64,000 nucleotides of DNA from Persicimonas caeni (GTDB lineage Bacteria > Myxococcota_A > Bradymonadia > Bradymonadales > Bradymonadaceae), in NCBI RefSeq assembly GCF_006517175.1, contig NZ_CP041186.1, positions 2,011,001-2,075,000 on the forward strand. The letters are read 5' to 3'. Positions 1-8,913 of the stretch are shown one piece after another; position 1 is the first letter of the stretch, and each line of letters starts with the position of its first letter. The notes beneath the pieces are model-generated. The model did no database searches. It had not been told where the DNA came from and saw nothing but the letters and a program-made list of their open reading frames with translations. A program made the translations under genes and the position numbers.

Positions 1-137
1 GCCGCCAGAAGCGTCGCAGACACGACGAGGGCGACGAGCAGGCGGCGCCGGCCGCGTCGGCGCTCGGCCAACTCGCCCTCGCGACGCGCCGCGGCGAGCG
101 CTTCGTTCGAGGGGGTTTGTTCGGGGTGTAGCGACAT
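1..137 (-). CDS. N-terminus of a membrane-anchored protein (partial)
   Basis: Reading leftwards from an ATG at 137, the frame is open to the window edge (about 45 codons). The first 32 residues are charged and Arg-rich (an ERRRGRRR stretch) and are followed by a hydrophobic run beginning LLVALVVSATLLA, which looks like a single N-terminal membrane anchor with positive-inside topology. The rest of the protein lies outside the window, so no function can be given. No strong ribosome binding site precedes the ATG. It could be any bitopic or secreted protein. Confidence 0.55.
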   Translation of the reverse strand, partial: MSLHPEQTPSNEALAAARREGELAERRRGRRRLLVALVVSATLLA

Positions 138-249
138 GGGTATTTGGCGAAATGGGTGTTCTTGGCTTGTGGCTTGGAGCTAGAACACGTGGCCGGGTGG
201 ATTCATTCGATGGTTTTGTCGGGTTGGGCAGGGGGCTGGTGTCCAACAG

Positions 250-470
250 TGGTGGCCTTGCAGGTGCGTGGCCTCAACCCCTCCGCCTCGCTTCGCTTCG
301 GCACCTCCCCTTCGGGCTGAAAGGCGCCCGAGGGGAGGGAATGGTTGCCTCACTAGACATTTGTGGGTGTCAAGGCAGCCATTTGCCCCCCGCGGCCGCT
401 AGTTCAGGCCGAAGGGGGGCAGGCGCGATGCGCCGGAGGGGATTGAGGGTGCAAATCGGCAAGGCAACCA
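250..470. repeat. Dispersed palindromic repeat, copy A
   Basis: The stretch shares with copies at 9.6, 12.1, 15.0 and 21.4 kb the block CAACCCCTCCGCCTCGCTTC, a CCTCCCCTTCGG...GGGGAGGGAATGGTTG stem-loop, a TTGTGG(T/G)TGT block, and a CGCCCCCC...GAAGGGGGGCAG stem-loop. This copy is the most diverged of the five. Its right end runs into a degenerate tRNA-Pro 3' half at 523-566. Confidence 0.8.
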
Positions 471-522
471 GACTTGCACATGCAAAAACTACCGATACTT
501 TCGTCTGAGCGGGTTTCTTTCG

Positions 523-566
523 GTGGGGACGAGAGGATTGACCCTCCGACCTCCTCCCGATGCATA
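523..566 (-). pseudogene. Degenerate tRNA-Pro 3' half
   Basis: The segment aligns, with several substitutions and small gaps, to the 3' half (anticodon arm to acceptor) of the intact tRNA-Pro at 21866-21939. It keeps the GACGAGAGGATTG and CCTCCGACCTC blocks in the same orientation. It is preceded by the half-terminator GTCTGAGCGGGTTTCTTT, which also sits next to the intact tRNA. The 5' half is missing, so it cannot be a functional tRNA. It looks like an old attachment-site or duplication scar. Confidence 0.7.
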
Positions 567-586
567 AGGCGAATGATTTGACTTCG

Positions 587-1552
587 TCACCACTCATCGC
601 TCGTTCCGGATCTCGAGTTGAGAGCCTTTCGAATAAGCGTCGGCCAGTCCTCGGAATCTTGAATGCCCACCCGCTCGAGTATCGAAAGGGCCTCAATTTG
701 AACGTTTCGGTCGGCCCGAAAAAGAACCTGCCATGCCGCTTCGTGCTGGACCTGCGGCTCCCCGTCGTACAAAAGTGCTAGGAGGAGCACTTTCTCGAGC
801 AACCTTAGGTAGAAGCACGATGCCCCCGAACGCTTGGGTATAGTGCTGTTCTCCGGGAGACGCGCAACCTCGAGCAGCCGCTCGGCAGCGGAACGCCGAA
901 CCGGCGTCTCGTCGCTCCGATCCCACCTGTCGGCGGATGCGTCAAACAATGCCGCGCGCAGAACAGCGGCAAGGCTGTGGAGTTTGGGACGCCTGGCGGA
1001 GGTTGCCTTGGCGATCAAGCTCTGGCGTTCCTCATAGTCCAGCGAAGCATCGTACAGCCGCACGGCAAACTCGGTCTGCCGGTCGTCCTCCACGTCGGCG
1101 AGTACCGCCTCGAACGACGTTGTCCCCGAGTCATTCGATGTGCGTCGCACCGTTTCGATCCATAAGGCCAAGCCTGTCCTCCCCAAGATTTCAAGCGCAT
1201 CCACCGCCTGATGCATGACGACCTCGTCGTCGACTTCCACGATACGGGACCTAGCAAACTCACTGACCTCGTCGCTCGGGTCGTGGATCTGTGCGAGGAG
1301 CAAGACCTTCTCGAACAGGTCGAAGGAGCGTCCCGCTGCCGGAAAACGAGCGTCGAACTCGCCCCTGCGCGCCTGGTCGGCGAGGCCGGAGAATAACTCT
1401 GCAGCCGCCAGTCGCACTTCGCTCGAATCGTCCGTCAGCGACGCTTTCGTGAGCGCGGCGAGCGAGTGCAGACGCGGCGCCGCCTTCCTGGCCAGACACG
1501 CTACGGCGTCCAAGCGCGAGCTGTCGGAAAGAAACCGTTCAAGGCGTCTCAA
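587..1552 (-). CDS. HEAT-repeat-like protein
   Basis: This protein of 321 aa is built from helical repeats of about 35-45 residues, for example PRLHSLAALTKASLTDDSSE and a near copy PKLHSLAAVLRAALFDASAD, consistent with a HEAT or armadillo-like solenoid. There is no signal peptide or membrane segment. The only available start is a TTG at 1552, since the frame is closed by a TGA shortly upstream; a GAAGAAG precedes it. It lies 72 bp downstream of the VRR-NUC gene on the same strand and probably shares its transcript. The protein may be a binding partner of that nuclease, but that is inference. The left end abuts the tRNA-Pro scar. Confidence 0.6.
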   Translation of the reverse strand: MRRLERFLSDSSRLDAVACLARKAAPRLHSLAALTKASLTDDSSEVRLAAAELFSGLADQARRGEFDARFPAAGRSFDLFEKVLLLAQIHDPSDEVSEFARSRIVEVDDEVVMHQAVDALEILGRTGLALWIETVRRTSNDSGTTSFEAVLADVEDDRQTEFAVRLYDASLDYEERQSLIAKATSARRPKLHSLAAVLRAALFDASADRWDRSDETPVRRSAAERLLEVARLPENSTIPKRSGASCFYLRLLEKVLLLALLYDGEPQVQHEAAWQVLFRADRNVQIEALSILERVGIQDSEDWPTLIRKALNSRSGTSDEW

Positions 1553-1624
1553 CCGGAACTTCTTCCAAACGGTGCTCCCTTGTCCTCTTGCATCTCATAC
1601 AGGTGGCACTAATTGAACGCATTT

Positions 1625-2884
1625 TCACTCAGGCTTGGCGCGATGCAGCTTCAGCATTTCGAATGGTAGCTGCATGAATTTCGCGTTTCCCGCTATCCAG
1701 TCTTTCTGGTCTAGGCTCAAGCTATCATTTGAAGATTTTACTTCAACGAACTTGTAATTGTGATCGGAGAAGACGAAGAGATCGGGCCAACCGCAATATC
1801 GGCCCCAATAGTCCTCGACAAGATACTTGAGGATAGAGATGAGCTGGGCGTTGGGCAGGACCGCTACCAGTTGACGAGCCGCCTCAACGTCATGGTCCGC
1901 GTACGCCCAAAGATACATCCTAAGTCTCGCGCTTACCTCCAACCAGTAATCGAAGAGCCAGAGGATGTCTTGGGCACTCTCGCGAATCTCATCAAAATGT
2001 CTATCCAGCCGCTCGCGTCGATTTTCCGCGAACTCCCGCGCGCCGAAATCTTGTGGCAGATACATCTCGATGTAGTGCCGTTCTTCGTCAGGAGCGTCCA
2101 TCCGAACAGGACGGCTAAAGCCCGCCAGTTGCGCGAGCGGATCGGCCGCTGAGTCGATCTCTAGGCACATAAATGTGCCAAACAGCACATGTATCGGCCG
2201 ACTTTCGCACAATATGACCTCGAATCCCTGCTCGCGATAGCAACGTGCTGCATACTGCTCGACACTCACTGGGCCATTCGGTGACTGAATCTTGGCACGG
2301 CCCCCGCTCTCAACGTACTCGACCTCGCGGTCTACGATCGTTACGTCATGCGCGTCGATGACCTCTTGCTGGGACGGTTCGTCAGAGTAGTCGTACTTCG
2401 GAAAGTGTTTGTGTGCGGCTCGATAGAAAGCTTTAACGTCCTCGTGAATCCACTTGTAGGCCGCCGACGTCACCGGATCATGCCGTGCAGCGATCCAGTC
2501 ATCATAGCCATGCTGTTTGCACCAATATCCAAATCGCAGGACGGTTTGCTTGTATATCTCGCGCCAGTAGTACCGCTGATACTTGGAGGTGCTTCCGGGG
2601 AGTTCGGCTTTAGGGTGACCGACGGATTGTAATCCCCGACAGGTTCGACAGACTTCTGCCTGGAAACCGTGTGTGACCGGGACTTCCCGCTTCGTCGCAT
2701 ACTCCTGCCCTTGCGAAAGCTGATGAGGGAGATACTCCTCGCCGAACTCACGGTCGCACGCGCACATCATCACACCATCACAATCCCTGCAGCGGAATTT
2801 CCGTACGGGTTCGTACGGGTTCAGGCACTCAACATCGTCATGCGCGCAGCCATCATGCTCAGATTTCGAATTGCATACATTCAT
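1625..2884 (-). CDS. VRR-NUC domain nuclease with N-terminal zinc-binding cysteines
   Basis: This 419-aa protein has a C-terminal segment (about residues 350-400) with the VRR-NUC/PD-(D/E)XK pattern GWPDLFVF, then FVEVKSSNDSLSLDQKDWI, giving the expected D...E-x-K catalytic triad plus a downstream Q. The N-terminal 90 residues contain two CxxC pairs (CRDCDG and CRTCRG) and other Cys that probably bind zinc. VRR-NUC domains are found in restriction, phage and repair nucleases. Base composition is visibly lower in GC than the flanking genes, suggesting transfer. It is followed by a HEAT-repeat gene in an apparent two-gene operon. A defence role is plausible but unproven. Confidence 0.7.
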   Translation of the reverse strand: MNVCNSKSEHDGCAHDDVECLNPYEPVRKFRCRDCDGVMMCACDREFGEEYLPHQLSQGQEYATKREVPVTHGFQAEVCRTCRGLQSVGHPKAELPGSTSKYQRYYWREIYKQTVLRFGYWCKQHGYDDWIAARHDPVTSAAYKWIHEDVKAFYRAAHKHFPKYDYSDEPSQQEVIDAHDVTIVDREVEYVESGGRAKIQSPNGPVSVEQYAARCYREQGFEVILCESRPIHVLFGTFMCLEIDSAADPLAQLAGFSRPVRMDAPDEERHYIEMYLPQDFGAREFAENRRERLDRHFDEIRESAQDILWLFDYWLEVSARLRMYLWAYADHDVEAARQLVAVLPNAQLISILKYLVEDYWGRYCGWPDLFVFSDHNYKFVEVKSSNDSLSLDQKDWIAGNAKFMQLPFEMLKLHRAKPE

Positions 2885-2899
2885 CGTAATTCAAGGTAA

Positions 2900-3185
2900 C
2901 TGCTTTGGTGAACGCCGCTCCTAGTACAGCCGGCTCTAGTGACTCGCACCTTTAGGCCGCGGACGTCGTGGATACGCAACTCCGCCGCCGCCCGCTTGGA
3001 GAGCAATTCGGCGATGAGCCGCACCTGCATGATGCACGTGTTGACGCCACTGCCCAGAGCTAGTCGTGACGGTGCGTGGCAAAGCCCGGCCTCGAAGTGG
3101 TCGAGTTCGACCACATCCTCGCCCGCAAACGTACGGGCAATCCGCAACCCGTGGTCGCGGGTAGGGATACTGTCGAGATTATCAG
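2900..3185. other. Intergenic stretch, possible coding remnant
   Basis: No confident gene is present. On the minus strand one frame stays open across this interval and reads protein-like (for example IPTRDHGLRIARTFAGEDV and LIAELLSKRAAAELRIHDV), but it lacks a convincing start and continues into the GNAT gene in a shadow frame. It may be a fragment of a lost gene. Confidence 0.3.
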
Positions 3186-3593
3186 TCAATTCCCTGTTTG
3201 ACTCGCGTAGTTGCGCTTCGCCATTCCCGTCAGCGCGCGAAAGCCGAGCGGCTCGTAGAACGCCTCGAGTTCCGCGTCGCAGACGAGGTCGACCATGTAG
3301 AGGTCGTCGAGTTGCTCGCACAGCACCTCGATGAGGCGCGTGCCGATGCCCTGCCCTTGCCACTCGGGCAGCACCTCGAGCAGCGGGATGTAGGCGCTCA
3401 AGACCCCGTCGGAGATAGCGTTGGCGAAGCCGACGACGCGGCCGGTGTCGGCGTCGACGGCCACCGCCACCGCGTAGGCGTTCTCGAGCATGCGCAGGTG
3501 CGTGGCGCAGTCAGGGTGCGTCGGCCAGCCGACGAAGAAGCCATCGAGGTCGTCGGCGCTGACGCCGTCGAGGTCGGTGCGGTAGTCGATCAT
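3186..3593 (-). CDS. GNAT family N-acetyltransferase
   Basis: This protein of 135 aa has a typical GNAT core. Strand/helix region GRVVGFANAISDGVLSAYIPLLEVLPEWQGQGIGTRL contains the acetyl-CoA pyrophosphate-binding motif A (Q-x-x-G-x-G/A, here QGQGIGT). The closing FYEPLGFRAL motif is also usual for the family. The ATG at 3593 is preceded by AGGAGAGACCGAG. The acceptor substrate cannot be told from sequence. It lies between a lipoprotein gene and the foreign-looking nuclease region and reads in the same direction as both. Confidence 0.85.
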   Translation of the reverse strand: MIDYRTDLDGVSADDLDGFFVGWPTHPDCATHLRMLENAYAVAVAVDADTGRVVGFANAISDGVLSAYIPLLEVLPEWQGQGIGTRLIEVLCEQLDDLYMVDLVCDAELEAFYEPLGFRALTGMAKRNYASQTGN

Positions 3594-3654
3594 CTCGGTC
3601 TCTCCTGGGAGCTTCGACGTTGGGGAGTTCTGAGGGGGCGTCCATGACCCGAAC

Positions 3655-4527
3655 CTACTGTTCGGGCTTCGCGTGCAAGTCAACCACCACCGGGGCGGCC
3701 ACGAAACGCAGTTCTTGCTTCTCGTCGTTCTGGCAGGCCACCAGTGCGAAGCTGTTGGGTGGAACGTCGCGGCGCCGCTTGCGGGCGACTGACTCGCGCA
3801 AAGTCTCGGGGATCCAATCGTCGGGGACAAGTGGCCACTCGAGGAGATGCGCGCCTTCATCGCCGCGTTCCACCGTCACCTCGGCGCGGTGGTGGTCGGT
3901 CTCACCCGGTGCCCACAACCGCACCAGGTCGACGGTGCACGCGGTGATGGAGGGCGTTTGCACCGCGACGCTGCAGGTAGCCGACGCCACGTCCTCGCCG
4001 CGGCACCGAACCGTGGGCACACCTTCGGATTCGAGCGTGTCTTCTCGTAGGCGCACCGTGGCCCGAGCACTCTTATGCCAGTGTCCGCCGGTCAATATGC
4101 TGCCGGATTCGAAGCGTGAAACCGAATCGGTGCACGCCTGGGGGACTTGTGGATCCGTCGTCGGGTCGTAGTGCTCGTTGCGACTGGCGATCTGGGGGCA
4201 GATCAGTTGCCACTCGTATCCGGGTCGAAAGACCGCCACCGGATGTTGTGGAGCCTGGTTGAGCCCGGCGATGGTGCCGACGCGATAGAGCGCCTCGTCG
4301 TCGGGCTCGACTCGGTCGGACCAGGCGGGTATCCAGCGCGCCTCGTTTCCGTCGTAGTAGTTGAGTCGAGCGGGATACGGCGGCATCGGAACAGCCCACA
4401 GCCCTTTGTCCGATTCGACTACATAATCGTAGGACGTGGGGCCGTCGCATGCGGTCGAAAGAGAGAGGAGCGCGCACCCTAGGAGCAGGTACGGGCCGAT
4501 TCGGCTGATGCGGTTCATCTCGAGCAT
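3655..4527 (-). CDS. Secreted lipoprotein of unknown function
   Basis: This protein of 290 aa has a lipoprotein signal peptide: basic start, hydrophobic core YLLLGCALLSLS and lipobox LSTAC, so the mature protein should begin at that Cys. The body contains several cysteines (CPQIAS, QACTDS, VRCRGED, ATCSV, ITACTV, ALVACQN), compatible with disulfides in the periplasm or on the surface. The start at 4527 has a GGAG seven bases upstream; an in-frame ATG at 4518 is the alternative. No known domain is recognised. It is divergent from the fadR-like gene. Confidence 0.7.
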   Translation of the reverse strand: MLEMNRISRIGPYLLLGCALLSLSTACDGPTSYDYVVESDKGLWAVPMPPYPARLNYYDGNEARWIPAWSDRVEPDDEALYRVGTIAGLNQAPQHPVAVFRPGYEWQLICPQIASRNEHYDPTTDPQVPQACTDSVSRFESGSILTGGHWHKSARATVRLREDTLESEGVPTVRCRGEDVASATCSVAVQTPSITACTVDLVRLWAPGETDHHRAEVTVERGDEGAHLLEWPLVPDDWIPETLRESVARKRRRDVPPNSFALVACQNDEKQELRFVAAPVVVDLHAKPEQ

Positions 4528-4711
4528 TCGCGACTCCGCCAACAAGAAAGTATGCGAGCGATGTATCATAACGCACAAAGTCGGCAAGGGATCTAAGACT
4601 GCTCCGGAAGGGCACGAGATTCTCCGGCGCGCCCCTCCTAAATTGGTCATACCAGTTGACCTCCAGACGATTGTCGCCATAATGACTGGTGAATCAGTAC
4701 AGGAGGAATGG

Positions 4712-5452
4712 ATGTTCGAACCGGTTACAAAGAAGTCGTTGGCGGACGCTGTCTTCGAGCAACTCCGCGACCAGATTGTGCGCGGCAAGCTCGATCCGGG
4801 GAGCGCTCTGCCGGCCGAGCGGGTGCTCAGCGAGAAGCTCGAGGTCAATCGCGGTGCGGTGCGCGAGGCGCTCAAGCGCCTGGAGCAGGCGAGGCTCGTG
4901 TCGCGGCGGCACGGCGGGGCGACGCGGGTGCTCGACTATCGCGAGACGGCCGGCACCGACCTGCTCGCCGCGCTTCTGGTGCGCGCAGACGGCACCATCA
5001 ACACCAAAGTGGCGCGCAGCGTCATGGAGATGCGCTCGGCGATCGCGGCCGATATGGCGAGGCTGTGCGCCAGGCGCGGCGACGGGCAGACGGTCGACGC
5101 CCTCGAAGAGGTGCTCGGCGAGATGGAGGCCGCGGGCGATGATGTGCAGGCGCTGAGCGAGCTCGACCTCGAGTTCTGGGCGACGCTCTTGGAAGGCGCC
5201 GACAATATCGCCTACCGACTCGCGTTCAACTCGCTGCGCGAGACCTACGACAAATTTCGCACCATCCTCGCCGGTTATCTGGCCGAGGAATTGAGCGACT
5301 TGAACGCGCGTCGAGCGATCGTCGAAGCCGTGCGACAGGGCCGTGAAGAAGAGGCCGAGGCTCGCACCAGAGAGCTGTTGACGATGGGCGAGAAGCTCAT
5401 CGCAGACTTGATGAACTCGTTGAACGTCGAGGAGACAGGTGATGGCGAGTAG
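4712..5452 (+). CDS. GntR/FadR-family transcriptional regulator
   Basis: This 246-aa protein has an N-terminal GntR winged helix (about residues 8-70, with LPAERVLSEKLEVNRGAVREALKRLE as the recognition helix region) and an all-helical FCD ligand domain (about 95-235). AGGAGG ends five bases before the ATG at 4712. It overlaps the start of the fatty acid hydroxylase gene by 11 bp, so the two are translationally coupled. This, and the FadR subfamily, suggest it senses an acyl or related metabolite and controls the hydroxylase, which is inference. Confidence 0.85.
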   Translation: MFEPVTKKSLADAVFEQLRDQIVRGKLDPGSALPAERVLSEKLEVNRGAVREALKRLEQARLVSRRHGGATRVLDYRETAGTDLLAALLVRADGTINTKVARSVMEMRSAIAADMARLCARRGDGQTVDALEEVLGEMEAAGDDVQALSELDLEFWATLLEGADNIAYRLAFNSLRETYDKFRTILAGYLAEELSDLNARRAIVEAVRQGREEEAEARTRELLTMGEKLIADLMNSLNVEETGDGE

Positions 5453-6152
5453 AACCGCAGCAAATCAATCGGCCGAAGACGACGCCCCACGGGGCACCGA
5501 TGGGCGCCGACTGTTGGAGACCGGCACTCTTCGTGAAGCAGTCGCCAAGTTCTTCAGCTACCCGACGCCCTGGATCATCGGCCTGACCGCACTCGCCGCT
5601 TGGGTCGCCAGGCCATTCGTGGGCGGCTTCGGGTGGTGGGATCTGATCTTGCCGGCGGCCATCGTGGCGTTCTGGCCACTGCAGGAGTGGCTCATCCACG
5701 TGTTCATCCTGCACCTCAAGCCCGTCAAGATCTTCGGCAAACGCTTCGACCTGCACCTGGCCAAAAAACACCGCGATCACCACGGAGATCCGTGGCGCCT
5801 CGAGGACGTCTTCATCCCGCTGCGCTCCCTTCTGCTCGGCTTGCCCGTCGGCGTCGGCATCTGGCTTGTGGTCGCCCCCAACTGGGGCATCGCGCTCACC
5901 GGCGTGGGCTTCTACGCCTCGCTGGGGCTCGTCTACGAGTGGACCCACTACCTGGTGCACACGAATTACCGACCCAAGACGAAGCTGTATCGCAGGTTGT
6001 GGAAGAATCACCGCCTGCACCACTTCAAGAGCGAGCAACACTGGTACGGCGTGACCATGCTCGGCGGCGATCGGCTGCTCGGCACCGCGCCCGACGTCGG
6101 TGAGGTCGAGACCTCCGAGACCTGCAGGACGCTCGGGGTCGGCCAGGAGTAG
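5442..6152 (+). CDS. Fatty acid hydroxylase/sterol desaturase superfamily membrane protein
   Basis: This protein of 236 aa has about four membrane segments and the histidine clusters of the di-iron hydroxylase superfamily: HLAKKHRDHH, HYLVH and NHRLHH, plus a C-terminal EQHWYGV. The superfamily uses oxygen to hydroxylate acyl chains or sterols in the membrane. The gene is translationally coupled to the FadR-like regulator. A nearly identical copy missing the first 35 or so residues lies at 8914-9546. Start chosen is the ATG at 5442 with GGAG upstream; GTG at 5439 is also possible. Confidence 0.85.
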   Translation: MASRTAANQSAEDDAPRGTDGRRLLETGTLREAVAKFFSYPTPWIIGLTALAAWVARPFVGGFGWWDLILPAAIVAFWPLQEWLIHVFILHLKPVKIFGKRFDLHLAKKHRDHHGDPWRLEDVFIPLRSLLLGLPVGVGIWLVVAPNWGIALTGVGFYASLGLVYEWTHYLVHTNYRPKTKLYRRLWKNHRLHHFKSEQHWYGVTMLGGDRLLGTAPDVGEVETSETCRTLGVGQE

Positions 6153-6342
6153 TGCCATCGAAACTCGTGAAGAAAACCCAGGCTTTCTTTCGCGGTGTGA
6201 CCAATGCTAAGTTGGCCGGCAACTAACCCCTTTGAAACGCTCTAGGGAGGGGAAAGAGGCTACGAAGCCTCCTTCGTCATGGGGCGTCCTTTGTTGTCAG
6301 CTTGCCCGCTGCCATCAAACCAATTTCGCGCGAGAGTGGCCG

Positions 6343-8766
6343 ATGACGCGCTGGATCGAGCACCTGTACTGCATCCTCCTGATTGGTTGCGTTGTTGCGC
6401 TTTCGAGCAGTTGCTTTGAGGCGGACGCCCCGGAAGTCGCGCACTCGTCAACCGGAGATCAGCCCGCCGTACAACAACGGGGTCTCTCTGGCTGGACGGA
6501 GTCTGAGATACTCGCCGCTTCGGATGCGCGAGCTTATCAGCATTTTGGTCATTCCGTCGCGGCCGATAGAAACCTCGCGATCGTGGGGGCGTATTACGAT
6601 GACACGAACGGTACTAAGGCCGGTGCCGCCTATATCTTTGAACAAGTAAGAGGGAGCCCCGACCACTGGGCCGAGGTCAAAAAGCTGCTCCCTTCCGATG
6701 GTGCGCCGAAAGATGCTTTTGGATTATCAGTCGCGATCGATGGTGATGTCGCGGTGGTCGGCGCCTATTACGTCAACTATGAAGGTGGCGACGACCGTGG
6801 GGCAGCGTATGTTTTCGAGCGAAACCATGGCGGCCCAGACAACTGGGGGGAGGTCAAGAAGCTTTTGCCTTCGGATGGCGCGCCTGACGATTATTTCGGC
6901 ACGGCTCTTGCCGTGAGTGGTGACACCATCGCTGTCGGGGCCAGACGCCGTGATGGGAGCGACTACGACGTGGGCGCCGTCTATATGTTCCAGCGCGATC
7001 ATGGCGGAGTCAACAACTGGGGAGAGTCCGCCAAACTGTTGGTCTCCGAACCTCAGGGAAGCGATGGGTTCGGTACGGCGGTATCCATCGACGAAGATGT
7101 GCTGGTAGTTGGTGCGTCATCGGTTTGGGCCGACTCGAGCGCGGCCTACATCTTCGAGAGAGACGGTGGTTCCAATCAATGGGTGGAGACGAAGAAGCTG
7201 ACGTATTCGGGAACCAACTCCTATAGGTCGTTCGGCGGTTCAGTTTCGGTCAGCGACGATGTGGTGGTCGTGGGAGCCAACCGGGCATATTCAGGAGGTG
7301 CGGGCGCCGCAGTGATATATGAGCGCAATCATGGCGGAGTGGATAACTGGGGCGAGAGCCGCGAGCTCATTCCGTCCGACACCACCGCCGGCCAAAGCTT
7401 TGGTTACTCCGTATCAGTCAGCGGAGATGTCGTCGCCGTCGGGGCGGTCGGAGATGAAACTTACGGAAACGAAGCTGGCGCGGCCTATATATTCGAGCGG
7501 CATCAAGGAGGGGCCGATCAGTGGGGCGAGGTCATTAAGCTTCTGGCCGCCGGCGGTAAAGAGCGCGACTGGTATGGGGCCAACGTGGCCGCCAACGGCA
7601 ACGTGGTGATGGTCGGGGCTTCTCGCGGTCGCCCCGAAAGTTGGGGCGCAGTCTATGTGCACACCGCACCGAACGTGGGTCCGGAGGCCCTCGACGATAG
7701 CGCCACGCTCGCCGAAGATGACCAGGTAACCGTCGATATCCTCTCCAATGATATCGACGGCGATGGCCATGGCCTCGACGCTCGAGTTTTGACGCAGCCC
7801 GAGCATGGCACCGCTTCGGTCAACCCCGATCAGACAATCACGTATCTGCCGAATGCCGATTTCTACGGCCGCGACCAATTGATCTACGAAGTTTGGGGAG
7901 GTTTTGGAGGGCTCGACACGGCGACAGTCTCCATCACCGTCGAGCCGGTCAACGACGCTCCGTTCTTCATCGAGCCCACGCCGGATGACGGCGAGCGGCT
8001 CTCGGCGGTCGAAGGCGAAGAGATACGTTTGCGACTCGCCGCAGAGGATTTCGATGATGACTCGCTAGCCTTCGATGTCTCCCCACTTCCGCAGGGGGCG
8101 AGCCGCGATGTGACGAGCGGAGAATTTACGTGGCCGCTCACTTTCCAAGATATCGGGTCTCACCAGCTTGCGCTCACAGTCAGTGATGGCACTGTCGAAG
8201 CGCGTCGCCGTTTGTCTGTCGTCGTAGACTTCCTCGACGAAGACGAAGACGGATTGCCCGACACCTGGGAGCACGAGAACGGTCTAGATCGCTCCACCGC
8301 AGATAGCGATGGCGACTTCATCTCCGACTCTGTCGAAGTTGGTGATCGGCTAGATCAACCGCGAGACACCGACGGTGACGGGTTGCTCGACGCACTCGAC
8401 GAGGACAGCGATGAAGATGGTATGCCGGATGCCGAGGAAGCTGGCGATCAGCGCTTGGAAACACCGCCGATCGACACCAACGGCGACGGCGTGCCGAACT
8501 ACCGTGACCGTGACAGCGACGGCGATGGAATCGATGACGCCAACGACAACTGCCCTCGCGTCGAGAATCCCGACCAGGCTGATTCGGATGAAGATGGGCA
8601 GGGAGACGCGTGTGATGAAGCTACGGTACAGAAGGACACGGGCGCATCTGCCGCCGAGGGCGGATGTACCATTCCGCGAGCCACCACGCCATTGAGCGCA
8701 ACTCCCTTACTGATGGCAGTGCTGATGCTGTTCTCACTTCGAGTTACAAGCCGCGAACACCGCTGA
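6343..8766 (+). CDS. FG-GAP repeat / thrombospondin-3 surface lipoprotein
   Basis: This protein of 807 aa begins with a lipoprotein signal (LLIGCVVALSSSC, lipobox SSSC). Residues about 50-450 are six to seven FG-GAP/integrin-type repeats of about 60 residues with recurring FG.SVA.....VVGA and GAAYIFER. A cadherin-like segment (DDQVTVDILSNDIDGDG, then FIEPTPDDGE) follows, then Ca-binding thrombospondin type 3 repeats rich in D (DTDGDGLLDALDEDSDEDG). It ends with GCTIP, a hydrophobic stretch and basic residues, resembling a MYXO-CTERM-like anchor. It is probably an outer-surface structural or adhesive protein. Confidence 0.85.
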   Translation: MTRWIEHLYCILLIGCVVALSSSCFEADAPEVAHSSTGDQPAVQQRGLSGWTESEILAASDARAYQHFGHSVAADRNLAIVGAYYDDTNGTKAGAAYIFEQVRGSPDHWAEVKKLLPSDGAPKDAFGLSVAIDGDVAVVGAYYVNYEGGDDRGAAYVFERNHGGPDNWGEVKKLLPSDGAPDDYFGTALAVSGDTIAVGARRRDGSDYDVGAVYMFQRDHGGVNNWGESAKLLVSEPQGSDGFGTAVSIDEDVLVVGASSVWADSSAAYIFERDGGSNQWVETKKLTYSGTNSYRSFGGSVSVSDDVVVVGANRAYSGGAGAAVIYERNHGGVDNWGESRELIPSDTTAGQSFGYSVSVSGDVVAVGAVGDETYGNEAGAAYIFERHQGGADQWGEVIKLLAAGGKERDWYGANVAANGNVVMVGASRGRPESWGAVYVHTAPNVGPEALDDSATLAEDDQVTVDILSNDIDGDGHGLDARVLTQPEHGTASVNPDQTITYLPNADFYGRDQLIYEVWGGFGGLDTATVSITVEPVNDAPFFIEPTPDDGERLSAVEGEEIRLRLAAEDFDDDSLAFDVSPLPQGASRDVTSGEFTWPLTFQDIGSHQLALTVSDGTVEARRRLSVVVDFLDEDEDGLPDTWEHENGLDRSTADSDGDFISDSVEVGDRLDQPRDTDGDGLLDALDEDSDEDGMPDAEEAGDQRLETPPIDTNGDGVPNYRDRDSDGDGIDDANDNCPRVENPDQADSDEDGQGDACDEATVQKDTGASAAEGGCTIPRATTPLSATPLLMAVLMLFSLRVTSREHR

Positions 8767-8770
8767 AAAA

Positions 8771-8791
8771 GCCGCCGAAGTCCTCGGCGGC
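8771..8791 (-). terminator. GC hairpin with T-tract on the minus strand
   Basis: GCCGCCGA and TCGGCGGC pair across a 5-base loop. The A-run lies on the left, so the U-tract is on minus-strand RNA, although no minus-strand gene is evident to the right. It sits immediately after the stop of the surface lipoprotein. Confidence 0.45.
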
Positions 8792-8913
8792 GAATCCGTT
8801 CGGGGCCACCTAGGCACCGCCAACTGCGCGGCAGGCGCTCGCTTGGAACACGCTACGGCGGAACCTCGCGGCAAGGCCAACAAACGCGAACCAAGCACAA
8901 AAAACCGACGTGG

